Assembly (NCBI RefSeq): GCF_012489685.1
Contig: NC_080046.1
Span: forward strand, 39,519,176 to 39,583,175
Source: Lotus japonicus
Lineage: Eukaryota; Streptophyta; Magnoliopsida; Fabales; Fabaceae
Length of the DNA stretch: 64,000 nucleotides
Direction of reading: 5' to 3'
Shown here: positions 34,510-46,632 of the stretch, one piece after another
Layout: each line of letters opens with the position of its first letter
Position numbering within the stretch: the first letter of the stretch is position 1
Program-made: the position numbers and the translations under genes
The notes under the pieces: model-generated
Seen by the model: only the letters and a program-made list of their open reading frames with translations
Told to the model about the DNA's origin: nothing
Databases searched by the model: none

Positions 34510-35534
34510 TTTACTTTTGTTCGTCCGAAATTCTGCTTAGAAACTCAGTACATCTCTATGTTCCGGAGTGAATGCTCAACTTGTCCTCGTGATCTTCATC
34601 CATGATCCAAAAGTCAACTCGATCGCTCAAAAACTCCTAGACGAACTATCCCTTGGAATCTACTAGTCCATTAACGTCACTTCCAACTTCGTAACTATCC
34701 TCATTCGCACCCTAAAATCAATCTTCTACTTATTCACCATTCAAATTAAAACCCGACTTGAGTCTTAATAACTTATGCATCACTAGACTCATTCCCTTTA
34801 ACATCAATTTATCAACAACTCATAAGCTAATCATCATCTTAATATCTAGCAATCCATTATCGTCATTTCCTTCCTCAAAACTTTTCTTACTCAAACCAAT
34901 TTACACTTATCGAAATTCCTAACACTTCGTACAACTCGGGACTCATCCCTTAGAAGATAAAATCATCACTATACCTCAAGGGAATAAACTACAACTCTTT
35001 CGCAAGGAAAAACAAATACTCAACACGAATTTTCCTCCCAAACCCGACTAATCCTCGTTTAAATCAAGTTAATCTTACCAATCCTTCTATCAAAGTCCAT
35101 TGCCAGCTGTGATTCCGAATATCACCCCCTCAATATTAAGTTGATCAGGCCTATTATATCGAAGGTGGAAATTTAGAAAAACCCACTAGAACAGTCAATG
35201 AGTTCCTATCATCCAGTAGTCACAAATATCCTGATATTAAATCCTCAATGATTCCGCTACGGAACTACACACCCTCAACATAATACGTATACTACCCATA
35301 AGGAATCTCTCTGAGATTCATTCTTCAGCTTCTCGCTTCCTTTTGAACGTATCGGTGCAAGACTACTTTCTAGGCTTAGCATGTTATTCTAAACTTCGTG
35401 TGCCTCTATAGTTTAAACACGAGCCACAGTCAAATAAAGTCTTAATAGGTGTAATAACTATAAGGTCAAAGCTCAAACAGTATAAGTAAGTTAGGTGTGA
35501 CGCACCCGTTTTGAGAGGAATGAAGTAAGTTATA
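34510..35534 (-). other. Non-coding interior of second chromovirus copy
   Basis: No long ORF. Collinear complement of 13087-14590 in the first copy, including conserved short phrases, so the pol-less interior is common to both insertions. Confidence 0.65.
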
Positions 35535-36617
35535 CTAGAAATTAGAAGGAATAGTTTGAAGGTTACCATCGATCTCGTACTCTTCCCTGATCAGTCCATC
35601 ATCCCCATCAGCTCCCTCGCCCTTCATGACATAAACTCTCCCCCTTGTAGCTGAACGCTTTCCTTTCACAGCATTAATAGTTGGCTCCACCTTGGGTGCT
35701 CTACAATCGACGGCCAAATGCCCTGGCTGGTTGCAATTGAAACATCGAGGCCCTTGGTTCAGACATGCATTAGCATAGTGTCCAGTCTTTCCACACCTGA
35801 AATAGGTCACCTCTGGGTGTGCGGATTGGCTTCCTGCCCCTGGAGTGGCAGTAGTCAAAGGCTTATAAGATCCTGGGGTAAAACTTCTCCCCTCCGGATG
35901 CGGATACAACTTCCTCTGTTGGAATTTACCTCTCCCCTGGTAGTCTTGAGAAGCCGACCTCATTGGTCCTCCAGTTCCAGCACGGTTCATCCTCTTGTTC
36001 TTCATCAATTCCACCTCTGTGGCCTTCTCAACAAATGACTGAAAACGCATAATCCTTAGTGGCCTCACAGAATCCTCAATATCAGGTCTTAGTCCATTCA
36101 CAAAACGCTTACACATGTAGCGTTCATCCACATGGTTGTTGAAGAATTGGAAGTGTTTGGCCAGAGACTCCAGTTTAGAAGCATAGTCAGGTATAGACAT
36201 GCTCCCCTGACGGAGTGTCAGAAACTGTGCCTCCCGTTCATCCCGAGCACTAGTTGGAAAATACTTTTCCAGAAATGCAGTTCGAAAGGAGTTCCAATTA
36301 ATCTCCTCATTATTAGCTTCCATAATTCCTCTGGTTCCTCTCCACCAGTACTCAGCATCACCAAGCAGCAGATATGTGGCCATGCCTATCTTGGCACCTT
36401 CAGCAGTCTGCAGCACATCAAAAATCTTCTCAATCTCTTGGATCCAAAGATCCGCTTTATCAGGATCAGTTCCACCAGTGAACTTAGGAGGATCTTGTCT
36501 CCTAAAGTCATTCAGTCCCTTGTTCTGGTCCAGAGTTACTTCTCTCTGACGCTGGTGTTGATCACGTGCTTCCTCAGCAGCACGCCTCATAGCATTGTCA
36601 TTAGCCTGTGTAGTCAC
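35535..36617 (-). CDS. Gag of second chromovirus copy
   Basis: A 360-codon open frame highly similar to the gag at 11935-13086. It has 'NKGLNDFRRQDPPKFTGGTDPDKADLWIQEIEKIFDVL', 'WWRGTRGIMEANNEEINW' and 'YFPTSARDEREAQFLTL'. The first CCHC knuckle has lost its first Cys to Tyr ('YFRCGKTGHYANAC'). The second is intact ('CFNCNQPGHLAVDC'). The N-terminus here starts downstream of an in-frame stop (about 36620-36624) that replaces the Gln/Ala segment seen in the first copy, so the start is doubtful. Probably inactive. Confidence 0.8.
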   Translation of the reverse strand: MTTQANDNAMRRAAEEARDQHQRQREVTLDQNKGLNDFRRQDPPKFTGGTDPDKADLWIQEIEKIFDVLQTAEGAKIGMATYLLLGDAEYWWRGTRGIMEANNEEINWNSFRTAFLEKYFPTSARDEREAQFLTLRQGSMSIPDYASKLESLAKHFQFFNNHVDERYMCKRFVNGLRPDIEDSVRPLRIMRFQSFVEKATEVELMKNKRMNRAGTGGPMRSASQDYQGRGKFQQRKLYPHPEGRSFTPGSYKPLTTATPGAGSQSAHPEVTYFRCGKTGHYANACLNQGPRCFNCNQPGHLAVDCRAPKVEPTINAVKGKRSATRGRVYVMKGEGADGDDGLIREEYEIDGNLQTIPSNF

Positions 36618-37587
36618 AGCTTAGGTCATAGTGGCCATCATCTCAGCTAGTTGGTTAGAGGTCACCATGTTCTGTTAAGTAAAACAAACAGTTAGTACTC
36701 ATCATAAGATAACATCTAGCATAACTATACAATATGATTAAGTAGTAACTTCAACCAATTCAAAGCGAAAAATCGCTCGGCAGACAATCAATTTTCACTC
36801 TTTGCAGAGTCACACAACTTAGCACAGAAGACCTAATCCCCAAAGACTCCCAAAAGACTCGGCAAGCTCTGATACCACAATGTAACACCCCGATTTCCGG
36901 GTGTCACTTTAGTAACTCAAAAATAAAATAAAGCGGAAAAGAAGGTATTTTTTTCTCGTTTTGTTTAAATAAAAAGACTTGTCGAAATAAAGACTCAATC
37001 CAATCGCGATTAACAACGACTAATATACAATATAAGTACAACCCTTGCAGTAACTAAAAACATCGTCACGAGTGTCCTCAAGTGACGGAAAGTAACACCA
37101 AGTAACTAAAAGTAGTGCTCTCAGGCAAATAAGTGCGACCCATAGTCAGAGTCATAAGTTTTATTAATACAGTCCTCCAAGAAAGTACGTCAGCCCAGAA
37201 CGGCCTCCAAAAGACCTCCTACGTCCGACAAACTTTGTGATCCTCATGGAAGAGAACCACACAAAAAACTAATAGTCGGGGACCTACCCTGCCCCAAAAT
37301 GTGAAATGAAAATCAGAGCTATGACAACGAAACCCCATATACTACACCCCTAACATCGACCCTCATCCGATCCTGCATGAAGTCCGGGTCCACGTCGAAG
37401 GCTCAGTAGTTGTCATTTCGCACCGGGTCCTCCCCGAACGACGAACCATCACGAATCAGCTGTTGAACGTCTGGCAGCAGGCCGACCGCCCAAAGACAAA
37501 CATACACACAAAGCCACAACGCGAGGGTCATCTCACCGAATATAATAGATAATACAAGCAACATGTTAAGAATAGGGGGTATATATA

Positions 37588-38950
37588 TGTTGGTAAATCC
37601 GCAAGTGTACGGAATCCACCCGGTTTTAAATATCGAACCACAGGGATTGTGAGTGACTAAATTCAGTTTAAGCTTTGAGTTTGAAGGTTGGTTTTATTGA
37701 ATAAGAGATATGTTGAAGTAGTAATAAGGAAAAAGGAAAATAAAAAGACAATTCAGAAAATAACATGCTTTGGGTTCTTGTTCAACTAGTCAATTTAAGC
37801 ACATCATTCTATGCACATGCTCTCATGGATCTCTCCTTGATGATATAGTCTAGTTACTCACTTATTGATTCCTCACATAAGCAATTCTCTCATACTAAAA
37901 GCTAAGCCCAATTCCTTGTGTACTTAGTCATTTATATGAGGTTTTAGATCATGCAATTTCAGGCCATCAAACCCCAACCCTTCCTCTATTCCTAGTAGCA
38001 AGTATAGAAGGGGTAATCCCAAATCGGTTCCCTAATCTATAACAAACTTCCGTTCTGATTATAGAATAGTATAAAGCAAGCATGCATACAAGCTTAGATT
38101 GAAATTCAGAAAATGAGATTCAAGGGAAGAAGAAGAACATGTGGGAAAGAACTTAAGATTATAACTCAAATATAAAAAGTCTTACAAAGAAATCCAAAGC
38201 AAAAGAAGAGAGATTAGCCAAGCTTAGAAGCCCTCTCACACTCTCCTAGATGCTCCTCTACCTCTGAGTTTATGTAAAAATGAAAGTAGTATCAAAGATT
38301 ACAAAAGAAAATGACTAAAATCCTATTTATAGGCAAAAATCCCGAGTTTGGGCTGTTCCGGGCGCTCAGGCGCCAATTCAGAGCGCCAATTCCATGATGA
38401 AAAAGTGCCTCTGGAATGTAATTGGCGCCTAGGCGCCAATTCAGAGCGCCTGAGCGCCAATTCCACAGCGCCTGAGCGCCAATTCAGAGCGCCTAGGCGC
38501 CAATTCCAATTTCTGGAACAGGGCAATTGACGCCTAGGCGCCAATGGAGCATGCCTAGGCGCTCAGACTCGCTGGAAAGTCCCTTGATCTTCATTTTAAC
38601 TCTTCTTTATGCCTCTTTAAGCCTCCCTTCAATTCACCAAGCTTCTTGACCTTCCTTCTTCTTCAGTTTCAGACCTGATTACTCACATCAAAGCTCAAGG
38701 AAAAATATCAAGAATACCAACCATTTAATTGCACAAGGGACTCAAAACTAATGACAATTAACAAAAGACTCAAACTATACTAAAATGCAACTAAAGCCCT
38801 TATAAAACTACATAATTACTAAACTAATGCAAATGCATAAATAAAAGTAAAAATGCATGAGAATGCATGAAACACTACATGAGACACAAGAAAAAGACTC
38901 AAAACCTACAAAGAAATGACCCTAAAAACACTACTAAATCCGGGTCATCA
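37588..38950 (-). repeat. Athila-like solo LTR (1363 bp)
   Basis: Runs TGTTGG...GGTCATCA on the plus strand, like the Athila LTRs at 4437 and 23602 but clearly diverged. It is flanked by ATATA on both sides (37583-37587 and 38951-38955), inside the chromovirus LTR. A palindromic GC-rich minisatellite lies at 38360-38570. Confidence 0.9.
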
Positions 38951-39189
38951 ATATATATGTTATATATATACATATAAGTTCTGTATTGTCTACCCTAAGG
39001 TATATACATAGCATGTTTATCAACATCAAATCGTCAAGATTCATAACGATGTTTATTTTAACATCAAATCACAAATAACAATTAGATCTTCAACACATCA
39101 ACAAATATAGTTAGGTGCATGGCGTGACAATGCAATGTCATGCTCAAAAGATGATCCGGATATAACGTCACCATCTTGATGGATGGGAC

Positions 39190-39290
39190 AAGCCAAGCAT
39201 CTCGCTCCGCTAAAGCATCTCGCTTTTATGAAGCATCTCGCTCCTGTGAAGCATCTCGCTTCAATGAAGGATCTCGCTCCGATGAAGTCC
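39190..39290. repeat. ~18-19-bp minisatellite 'gcatctcgctcc'
   Basis: About five tandem units of the type 'aagcatctcgctcctgtga' inside the truncated chromovirus LTR. They occupy the same relative place as the 'ccttcgggtacag' array of the 7742 LTR but are unrelated in sequence. Confidence 0.75.
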
Positions 39291-41210
39291 GATCTGAGAT
39301 CGTCCTTCGGAAAGCAGTACACTTCCCAAGAAATGTATGCATGAATGCTATATGGTTAGCCAAACAAAGAATCTTCCTCACCAAGGTACGCGTGTCTAGC
39401 TAGAGTACATTGTCTCTACAATACCCTAAGGTAAACAAACAAGTGCTAGTCGCACTTGGTAACTTTCCTAGTCACTTTGGCTCACCGTCTCGATGGCCAA
39501 CCAAACTGCTCAACGAGCAAAAGAATGCATCTCGCATTCAGTGACTTTTCAAGTTACTTTGGCTCACCAGCTCGATGGCCAAATGGGTTGTTCGACGAAC
39601 AAGGAGAATGCTGCTCGCACTCAAGTGACTTTTCAATTTACTCAGGCTCATCAGCTCAATGGCCGAAAGGCTGCTCAATGACCAAAGATGGTGCACTCGC
39701 ACTTGGGGACTTTCCAATCATCCCTAGCTCATCCTTTGGATGGTTAAATAACCGCTAAAGGAGCAAAAGGTGCTATCGCACTCAAGGTTTTCCTCACACT
39801 TAGATTGTCGACCCTTCCCGTTTTCCAAACCATTTTCAGATCCTAAGTCTTTTCCAAGAGATTATCATCATTATTTAAAAGTGTTCTATCTTTGATTAGT
39901 GTATTATAAATTTCATTTACAAATCAAGTTCTGGTTTCGTTTGTTTCAAAACTCTATAAGTCGAAAGATCCCAATAAACCCAAATAAATCCCGAGAAGGT
40001 CTCAATCCTAAAATGGCAATGACGTAGACCTCAGGTTAGAGCCTGCCTAACATTTCCCAAACCTCGTCATTAGCATGGGATAACATCACGTTTTCCCACA
40101 CTCCGAAATCATATAATCATGTACTATCTCAATTCAATACAATTCAATAGAGCATATGCAAAACATCGAAAACTCAACATAAGTAATGGCACATAGCTCA
40201 ATTCAATATTCAAACATAACAACAATCAAATCATAAACACATATATCAACACATCCTATGATTAACCATTTAGAACATAACATGTGAATCAATCAACAAC
40301 AATCAAAACGATAAGTATATCTCAATCGACAATGTCAGCCGAAGCCTCAGAAAACGGAGACACACGTCTCAATTAGTTCAATCGGCCGAAGCCTCCAAAA
40401 AACATTTCCCAGTCAATCAACAATCAAGTGCATAAACAATAAATCAAGTCGAATTGATCGACACCTAAAACATTAGCTAGCAAGGTAAGTTGTCCTCACC
40501 TCTAGTTCCTCCAGAATCACGGTGTAGGTCACGCTCACAAGCTTGCTCAGTCAAGCCCAAGGTTTCCACAAACGAACCTTAGAGCAAACAAAGCAAAAAT
40601 CAATCAAAATAAGTCGGTACAATCGAAACAATACTAACTAACGTTAGACAAAGCTCAAGAAGCTTCAGAGCACAACATTTAGGCACGAATGGAAGGCTTT
40701 CCCCGAATGGATGAGTTTTGACTTGATTCAAGTTTTGTACAAAAACACTTTATTTGCTAAAACGTGCATAACTCGAGCTACAGAACTCGGAATGACACGA
40801 AACCGACGCCAAAATTTCGACAATTGAAAGGGCTAGACTATAACTCAGGTCATATAGACCCAAAAATTATTTTTGGACACGGTACCATACCAAATAAGTT
40901 TCGGCCACTATCAAAATAGGGTTTCCCAAACTTTTTCTTCGATCTAATTCAATTCATAGGTATTCTTAGGCGATATCTACGCCAGCAAAACTCTCAGAAA
41001 AATTTTAGAATTCGAAATGCGACTAGGGGTATTTTAGTCAAGATTTTTAGCTCGGAAACTCAAAGTCGGAATTTCGAAAAACAAATTTGATGGGGTTGTC
41101 CCTAACGACGTTTATGACAACTAATCCTACTGGCACTAAGCTTTAACTTCTTTCATTCTCAGTTTCTCATCAAATTTCTGTATTCAAAGTGTTGTTTCAC
41201 TCAAATCATC

Positions 41211-43045
41211 ATGTCTGAAGCATCAGGGAAGCACGATTCTGTCAAGGCCAAGGTTGAAAGAACTCCACTTGGTGTGAAATGCATGGGCCTCAAGAGTGGT
41301 TCATCAGATTCAAAGAAGAAGTTTGTGAAGAAGACGACCAAGACTCCGGCAAGAAAGGTGTATCAGTCTCAGGCTCGTGATAAGACTCCCTCAAATGCTC
41401 CTATTATTGAGGATGTCACAGATGAAGAAGAGCTTTCTGCGGAAAACTCTCCCATTGGTTCCAATCAAGATGTTGTGCCCGATGTTCCTGATCAAGAAAC
41501 TTCTGGGAAGGAATCCACTGCTCGTGAAGATTCAGGTGTACCCACTCATTCTGATGGTTATTCTTCTCCTTCGAAAGAGGATGACCAGTGCATGTGACCA
41601 TTGATGATTCTCAGTCCAAGGAATCAAGTCAGGCTCCTGCCTCTGTTTAGAACATCTCTGATGATGACTCTGAAGATGTTCCTTTAACTGCTTCTCTGCT
41701 TGATATTGTTGCTGCCAGGATCAAGAGAAAAAGAAGGGTTCTTGATGTTGAAGAATCTCCTGTTCCAAAGAAGAAGACCAAGTCCACTCCAACAACTTCC
41801 AAGTCTAAGCAAAAAGATGTGAAGGGAAAAGGTAAGCAACAGGAAGATAAATCCAAGAGTGTCAAGAAGAAGAAGGTTCCAGTTGCTGCTGAGGAATCTG
41901 GGTCAGATGTGGAGGTGGATGTCGAGGACATCTTGCCTTATGAGAAGAAGAAGTATGCAGGAAAACGCATTCCTCAGAATGTCCCTGCTGTTCCTATTGA
42001 CAATGTGTCCTTTCATGATGAAGGTAATGTCCAGAAGTGGAAGTATGTGTGTCTTCGCAGAGTTGCCAAGGAAATGGAAGTTGGCTCTGATGTACTTGAG
42101 TGCAAGGAAGTGGTTGCACTTATTGAAAAGGATGGACTGATGAAGACCATTCTCAAGGTGGGAAGGTGTTATGAAAAACTGGTGAGGGAATTTTTGGTGA
42201 ATCTATCTGTGGAAGTGGGACTTCCTGAAAGTATTGAGTTTAGAAAGGTGTTTGTAAGGCCACAATGTGTTGAATTCTCCCTTGCTGTGATCAACAAAGC
42301 ACTTGGTAGAAGTGTTGTTGAATTTGGTGCTGAGGAGTTGTCCTTGGATGTGATTGCCAAGGAGATTATTGCTGGCCAAGTCAAGAAGTGGCCCATCAAG
42401 AAGTTGATGTCTACAGGAACACTGAGTGTGAAGTATGTCATCCTTAACAGGATTGGGGCTGTGAATTGGGTTCCTACCCAACATACTTCTGGAGTTTCAA
42501 CTTCTCTTGCCAGATTGATCTACAAAATTGGCACTTCTACTAATTTTGATTTTGGGTCTTTTGTGTTTGAACAGACTCTGAAGCATGCTGACCCTTGTGC
42601 TGTGAAGCTGCCCATATCATTTCCATCTCTTCTTACAGAGATTATTCTTCAACAGCATCCTCAGATCATCAGGGCTGATGAGGTTCCTGTGCCCAACGGT
42701 GTTCCTATTACCCTGGATCAACGATTGTTTATGGAGCCACATGTCATAGACATTGTTGTGCCATTTAGCAGGACTTTTGCCCCTGCTCCTGTGAGTGAAT
42801 CTAGTACTAAGGTCATTATTGCTGAATTAATGGATGTTTCTAAGGCTCTACAGGAGACTATTAGGATCAGCACTGCAAGAAAGCTAAAGGTTGATGCTTT
42901 GCTTCTCAAGCTTCAAGAGGAAGAAGGTCAAGAGGGTGAGCCAAGTGGTGGTGTTGCTGCTCCTCAGGATGCCAGCACTGAAGAAGAAGGAGAATCTGAA
43001 GAGAGTATAGAAGAAACTGAAGGAGACTCTAGTTCTGAAGATTAG
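41211..43045 (+). pseudogene. Sirevirus envelope-like protein (frameshifted)
   Basis: This is the envelope-like ORF of a Sirevirus-type copia element. The first frame, 41211-41597, encodes a basic Ser/Lys-rich N-terminus. A frameshift and a stop (near 41648) follow, then a 408-codon frame to 43045. The central part is the 'plant transposon protein'-type domain with 'YAGKRIPQNVPAVPIDNVSFHDEGNVQKWKYVCLRRVAKE', 'YEKLVREFLVNLSVEVG' and 'LSVKYVILNRIGAVNWVPTQHTSGVSTSLARLIYKI'. The C-terminus is acidic (Glu/Ser-rich). No transmembrane helix is evident. Role in the element unknown. The upstream gag-pol is missing because the element abuts the truncated chromovirus at about 41140. Confidence 0.75.
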
Positions 43046-43465
43046 TTTGTGTTTCTCGTTTTTCTTTTGGCTGTAGTTTGTGTACCCTTTGCCAAATTTG
43101 TGTTAAAAAGGGGGAGTAGATCTGTGTAACTGTGAAAACTATGTATTTTGTTGTGTTGATGGCTTTGGTCTGTAATAATTTGAAGACAAATTCAAGACAG
43201 AGGCAAGTAATTGACTGGTTGTTTAGCTACTGTATGTCTCTTGATGCATTTGGTGATTAGCTTTTGTTCACATTGCTTCTGGTTTGTTGGTTTGCACTTG
43301 TTGGATAGTTAGTACGTTTCTGCTGCCCTGTTCTTTGCTCCAACTGTGCTTTATGGAGTGTGCTGGTTGTTAATTGGATGCATCATTTGAGGGGGAGTCT
43401 GCTACTAAGAGGGAGCTTTGGTTCTCTTTGTTTACCCTCTCTTCATTAAGTTGTTTTAGACAAAA

Positions 43466-43483
43466 TTTGACAAAGGAGGAGAT
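43466..43483 (+). other. Polypurine tract of Sirevirus
   Basis: TTTGACAAAGGAGGAGAT directly before the LTR start TGTTGTT, as in the copy at 1003. Confidence 0.75.
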
Positions 43484-44349
43484 TGTTGTTACTTTGTTGT
43501 CTTGCATTTTGTCAAAAACAACCGGATGTCGAAGCTGATGCCGTGGCATCTGCCTTTGTGTTGCTAGGACATCAGTCCTTTGTTTGGAACGTTACTTGTG
43601 GGCCCTTGTAGATTTTAGGAAGATATATTTTTGTAGTTACTTGAGGAACAAGTAGCTGTACCAGAAGGGTTTGATTTGTGGGTTGTTATTTGTTGAAACA
43701 ATCTTTGATAAAAGATTGGGTTTCTATCTTCACGTTTGAATTTTGCAACAATATCTTGGAGATTCAGTTTTGATTTGTTGCTGCAATCTGTTGCTTCAGC
43801 CCAAGCAAACCCTATTGCCCAAGCCACCGCTGCTGAAGTCTATAAAAGGACAAAGACCTAAAGCTTGAAGACCACCGAAGCTGATAGAGAGATTAAGTGT
43901 TTTAGGATTGTTATTGTTCTTTGTTACTTGTGATCATACCTTGCTCACTAATTCTATAAAGCAAGGTAATGATCTGTGTTGTTTGCATCTGCAAACTCTG
44001 ATTGTTGATTGTCAGTTACCAGTCACTAAGGCATTGATTGAGAGAAAGTGAGAGGGGCTCTCATACTTAGGTTGAGATACTAAGTAAAAATACACTGGGT
44101 AGATTAGAAAGTGAACTGTGAACTGTGGTGTTCATGAGTGTTTGTAATTCCTGAATCTTGAGATAGTGGATTTCCTTTCTTTGGGTGAAAACCCTCCAGA
44201 CGTAGGTGAAGTTTTTCACTGAACTGGGTTAACAATTCTTGTGTCTTGTTTACTTGTGTTTTTATTTATGGTTGTTACTGTTAGTCGATTGTTGAACCTG
44301 TTGTCCCAGCATCGTGTAGGACATCTGGTCCAAGGGAACCTGAATTTCA
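43484..44349 (+). repeat. 3' LTR of Sirevirus (866 bp)
   Basis: TGTTGTTACT...GAATTTCA, collinear with the LTR at 1003-1927. A TATAAAAGG box at 43841-43849 is a likely LTR promoter element. Its right edge abuts the Tat protease start, so this element inserted into Tat DNA. The left duplication is lost. Confidence 0.8.
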
Positions 44350-44914
44350 CTTCAAATATGATTCTTTGAGTCCCAAACGATCAAATGCGTCGCAGCAAAT
44401 GATGTCCGCCGAGGACCCTTGATCAAGGAACACATTTTTTGGTTTTGTAGTTGTTGATCCTGATTGTGACCACAATGGCGTCATTGACATGCGGAATCAC
44501 ATGCGTAAAATCTTGTGGCGTAAATGTGATTGGGGAATGATTTAACCAACATGCTCCCTCAGACGCCTTATGTACTGAATGTACCGTCGCAACATGTCTT
44601 TTCCTAGCTTTGCTTGAAAGCTCTTCTCCGCCAAATCCCCCTGCAATGGATGAACACTCCCCAATAGGATCACCTAATTCCTCTACCACTTCTTTGCCTT
44701 TTCCCTTGTCACCCTGAGCCACCTTGGCGGGCTCCTGTACAGAGGCATCTTTGATAAAATTTGCCAAGTGTCCTGCCTTATTTAAGCGATCAATTTCTCG
44801 TCGCAAAGTCCAGCAATTGTCAGTAGTGTGCCCCTGAGCTTTGTGAAATTCACACCACCTGTTAGTGTCCACATTAGTCGGGGGCCGCCTAGGCGGCGGT
44901 GGATATTGTACCAC
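44350..44914 (-). pseudogene. Tat gag knuckle and protease start
   Basis: Minus-strand frame with a zinc-knuckle-like motif 'WCEFHKAQGHTTDNCWTLRREIDRL' (C-x2-H-x4-H-x4-C), typical of Tat gags, then a basic linker and 'VIPHVNDAIVVTIRINNYKTKK', which precedes the protease in Tat elements. A frameshift follows. The protease region then stops at 44350, where the Sirevirus LTR begins. Confidence 0.75.
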
Positions 44915-45118
44915 GTTTGTTTGACCAACCGCTCGTAGGATCGTACTTAGTGGGGCATTCAGCTTTGTTAATGGTGATGTATTTGGTGATGAAGCTGGTT
45001 GTGCCGCTTGTCCGAGGGAAATTCCCTGGTTGTTCCTATGCCAAGTATTTCTTTGAAATCTTGACTTAGCATGTTGGTAAGGTCTAGGTCTAGGCTGGCG
45101 AGGGGTAGGCGCCGGCCT

Positions 45119-45735
45119 TCAATCTTTTCCCACCTTAGGTTTTTCCGACGGAATGTCTCCTGGCTGAATGTTCTTCCTCAAATCCTCTTTTTCGTTTTTA
45201 TTTTGATCATCCTGCTCGATCAGAATAAATTCTTGAACTCTCGCCCTTAAATCCATCATGTCGCGAGCTGGGCGCCTTGTCAATTCTCGATTTAACGCCC
45301 CTGCCCTGAGCCCGTTTTTAAAGGCAGCCACGCATACGTCGGGACTGTCTTCCTCTAGTTGGACCGCCATCTTGCTGAATCGCGCCATGTAAGTCTTCAG
45401 TTTCTCGCCTGATTGTTGGTGTATATTGATCAAATCAAAGATGGTTGTCTTTGTAGTTTGATTGGCCGAGAATTGAGTCAAGAATTTTGTAGACAAATCA
45501 GTGAAATTATCTATTGAAAATGGTGGCTGCTTTATAAACCACGCCATCGCCATACCCTTGAATGTTGATGGCAATAACCTACATTTCACTGCATCAGTCG
45601 CCCCCCAATAACCATCTTGGTATTGAAATACCTTAAGTGCTCCATGGGGTCAGAATCGCCAGAATAGGCGTCCAAAGTCATTGTCTGTAGATGTTCCGGT
45701 ATCTCTAAGGCCGTAACGGCGGGCACAAAAGGTTG
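45119..45735 (-). pseudogene. Tat gag, capsid part
   Basis: Minus-strand gag with 'KCRLLPSTFKGMAMAWFIKQPPFSIDNFTDLSTKFLTQFSAN' and 'LINIHQQSGEKLKTYMARFSKMAVQLEE', the retrotransposon gag core of Tat elements, then a charged tail. A frameshift near 45601-45606 (a G/C run) cuts off its upstream part. The N-terminal piece at 46102-46569 is separated from it by a solo LTR. Confidence 0.78.
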
Positions 45736-45740
45736 GAACT

Positions 45741-46101
45741 TGTTCTAGTCTAAGGTATAACAATAGGAATAAAGTACTCTTGATAAACCCTAGCAGAGCT
45801 AAAATAGTGTAAGTAATATGTATATAAGGAAATTATCTCATAAATGGTAAAAAGGTACCTAGTACAAGGTGAGGACACCCCTTTTTATAGTAGGAGTGGT
45901 CCTTATCTAGAATGTTCATGGATTTGGGCCTTACATGCAGGGCCCAAATCCCTATGTTGAATAGGACAAATACATATGTGTACAATATAACAAGACAAAA
46001 TAACTCGGACCCACATCTTCCAGCTAGGACCTACGTCCTTATCTGCCAAATGTTGGCCTTACCGGGCGGGTCAACGGGCTTGTAATGACCCGCCCGGTCC
46101 A
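45741..46101 (-). repeat. Solo LTR of a small Tat-like family (361 bp)
   Basis: TGTTCTAG...CCGGTCCA on the plus strand, flanked by GAACT at 45736-45740 and 46102-46106. It is similar to the Tat 5' LTR at 46633-47014, sharing 'tttgggccttac' and 'agggcccaaatccctatg' phrases and a 'tttttatag' TATA-like stretch. A related family therefore inserted into the Tat gag. Confidence 0.88.
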
Positions 46102-46569
46102 GAACTCAACTATGTCTTCAGCGTCCACGCGTTGTCCCCGCCTAACGTCCTTCATTTGATTTAAGTATTCCACCTGAGCTTGCAAATGTTCATTCTGGAG
46201 TTGAACGTTTTGCAGGGTATCCAACATATGTTTCAAAGCTACTGGCGTGATGCCTGTTATGACCTCGTTTTCTTTCACAGGATCTTTCGCCTTCACATCG
46301 TCCAAATTGATGTGTACAGGCTCCGGTTGACGCCGCCGGAGACCGGGATCATACTTAGCAACTAGATCTGAGGGTTTACCCGGAGTAGGCTCAGATGCCG
46401 GAGAGGGGCGCGAGCGCGCCACCGACTGAGCATCCTCCGAGGAAGCCTCCTGTTCTGGCTCAGAACATAGCACCTGATGTTCAATCCGATCTCCGCCACG
46501 TCCGTTGTGACGACCACCACCATGATGGTGGTAATCACGATGGCCGACACCACACGATCGAGTTTCCAT
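46102..46569 (-). pseudogene. Tat gag, N-terminal part
   Basis: An open minus-strand frame starting at 46569, just downstream of the 5' LTR. It has a His/Gly-rich beginning, then 'DLVAKYDPGLRRRQPEPVHINLDDVKAKDPVKENEVITG', a short leucine/glutamine helix and 'GQRVDAEDIVEF'. At 46102-46106 the reading frame enters the solo LTR. The N-terminal gag domain is family-typical only in position; its function is inferred from context. Confidence 0.65.
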
Positions 46570-46632
46570 CAGCTAAACTCCCACCTCTCTACGTCAGAAG
46601 TAGATCTAGGTCAGAGCCACAGACGACGTCAA

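Larger units (their letters stand above)
33273..41140 (-). mobile_element. Truncated second copy of the non-autonomous chromovirus
   Basis: A minus-strand relative of the 7742-18861 element. Its 3' LTR keeps only the first ~920 bp (33273-34192). The interior is 34193-36880, with the primer-binding site complement GCTCTGATACCA at 36866-36877. The 5' LTR starts at 36881 on the plus strand (TGTAACACCCC) and is cut off near 41140, losing the other ~1 kb. An Athila-like solo LTR interrupts it at 37588-38950. Both outer ends are lost, so no duplication can be shown. Confidence 0.85.

Noticed and set aside
38323..38544. ORFs on both strands rich in 'APRRQL' and 'ERQFRAP'
   Set aside because: Products of the palindromic GCGCCTAGGCGC array, open in several frames by composition.
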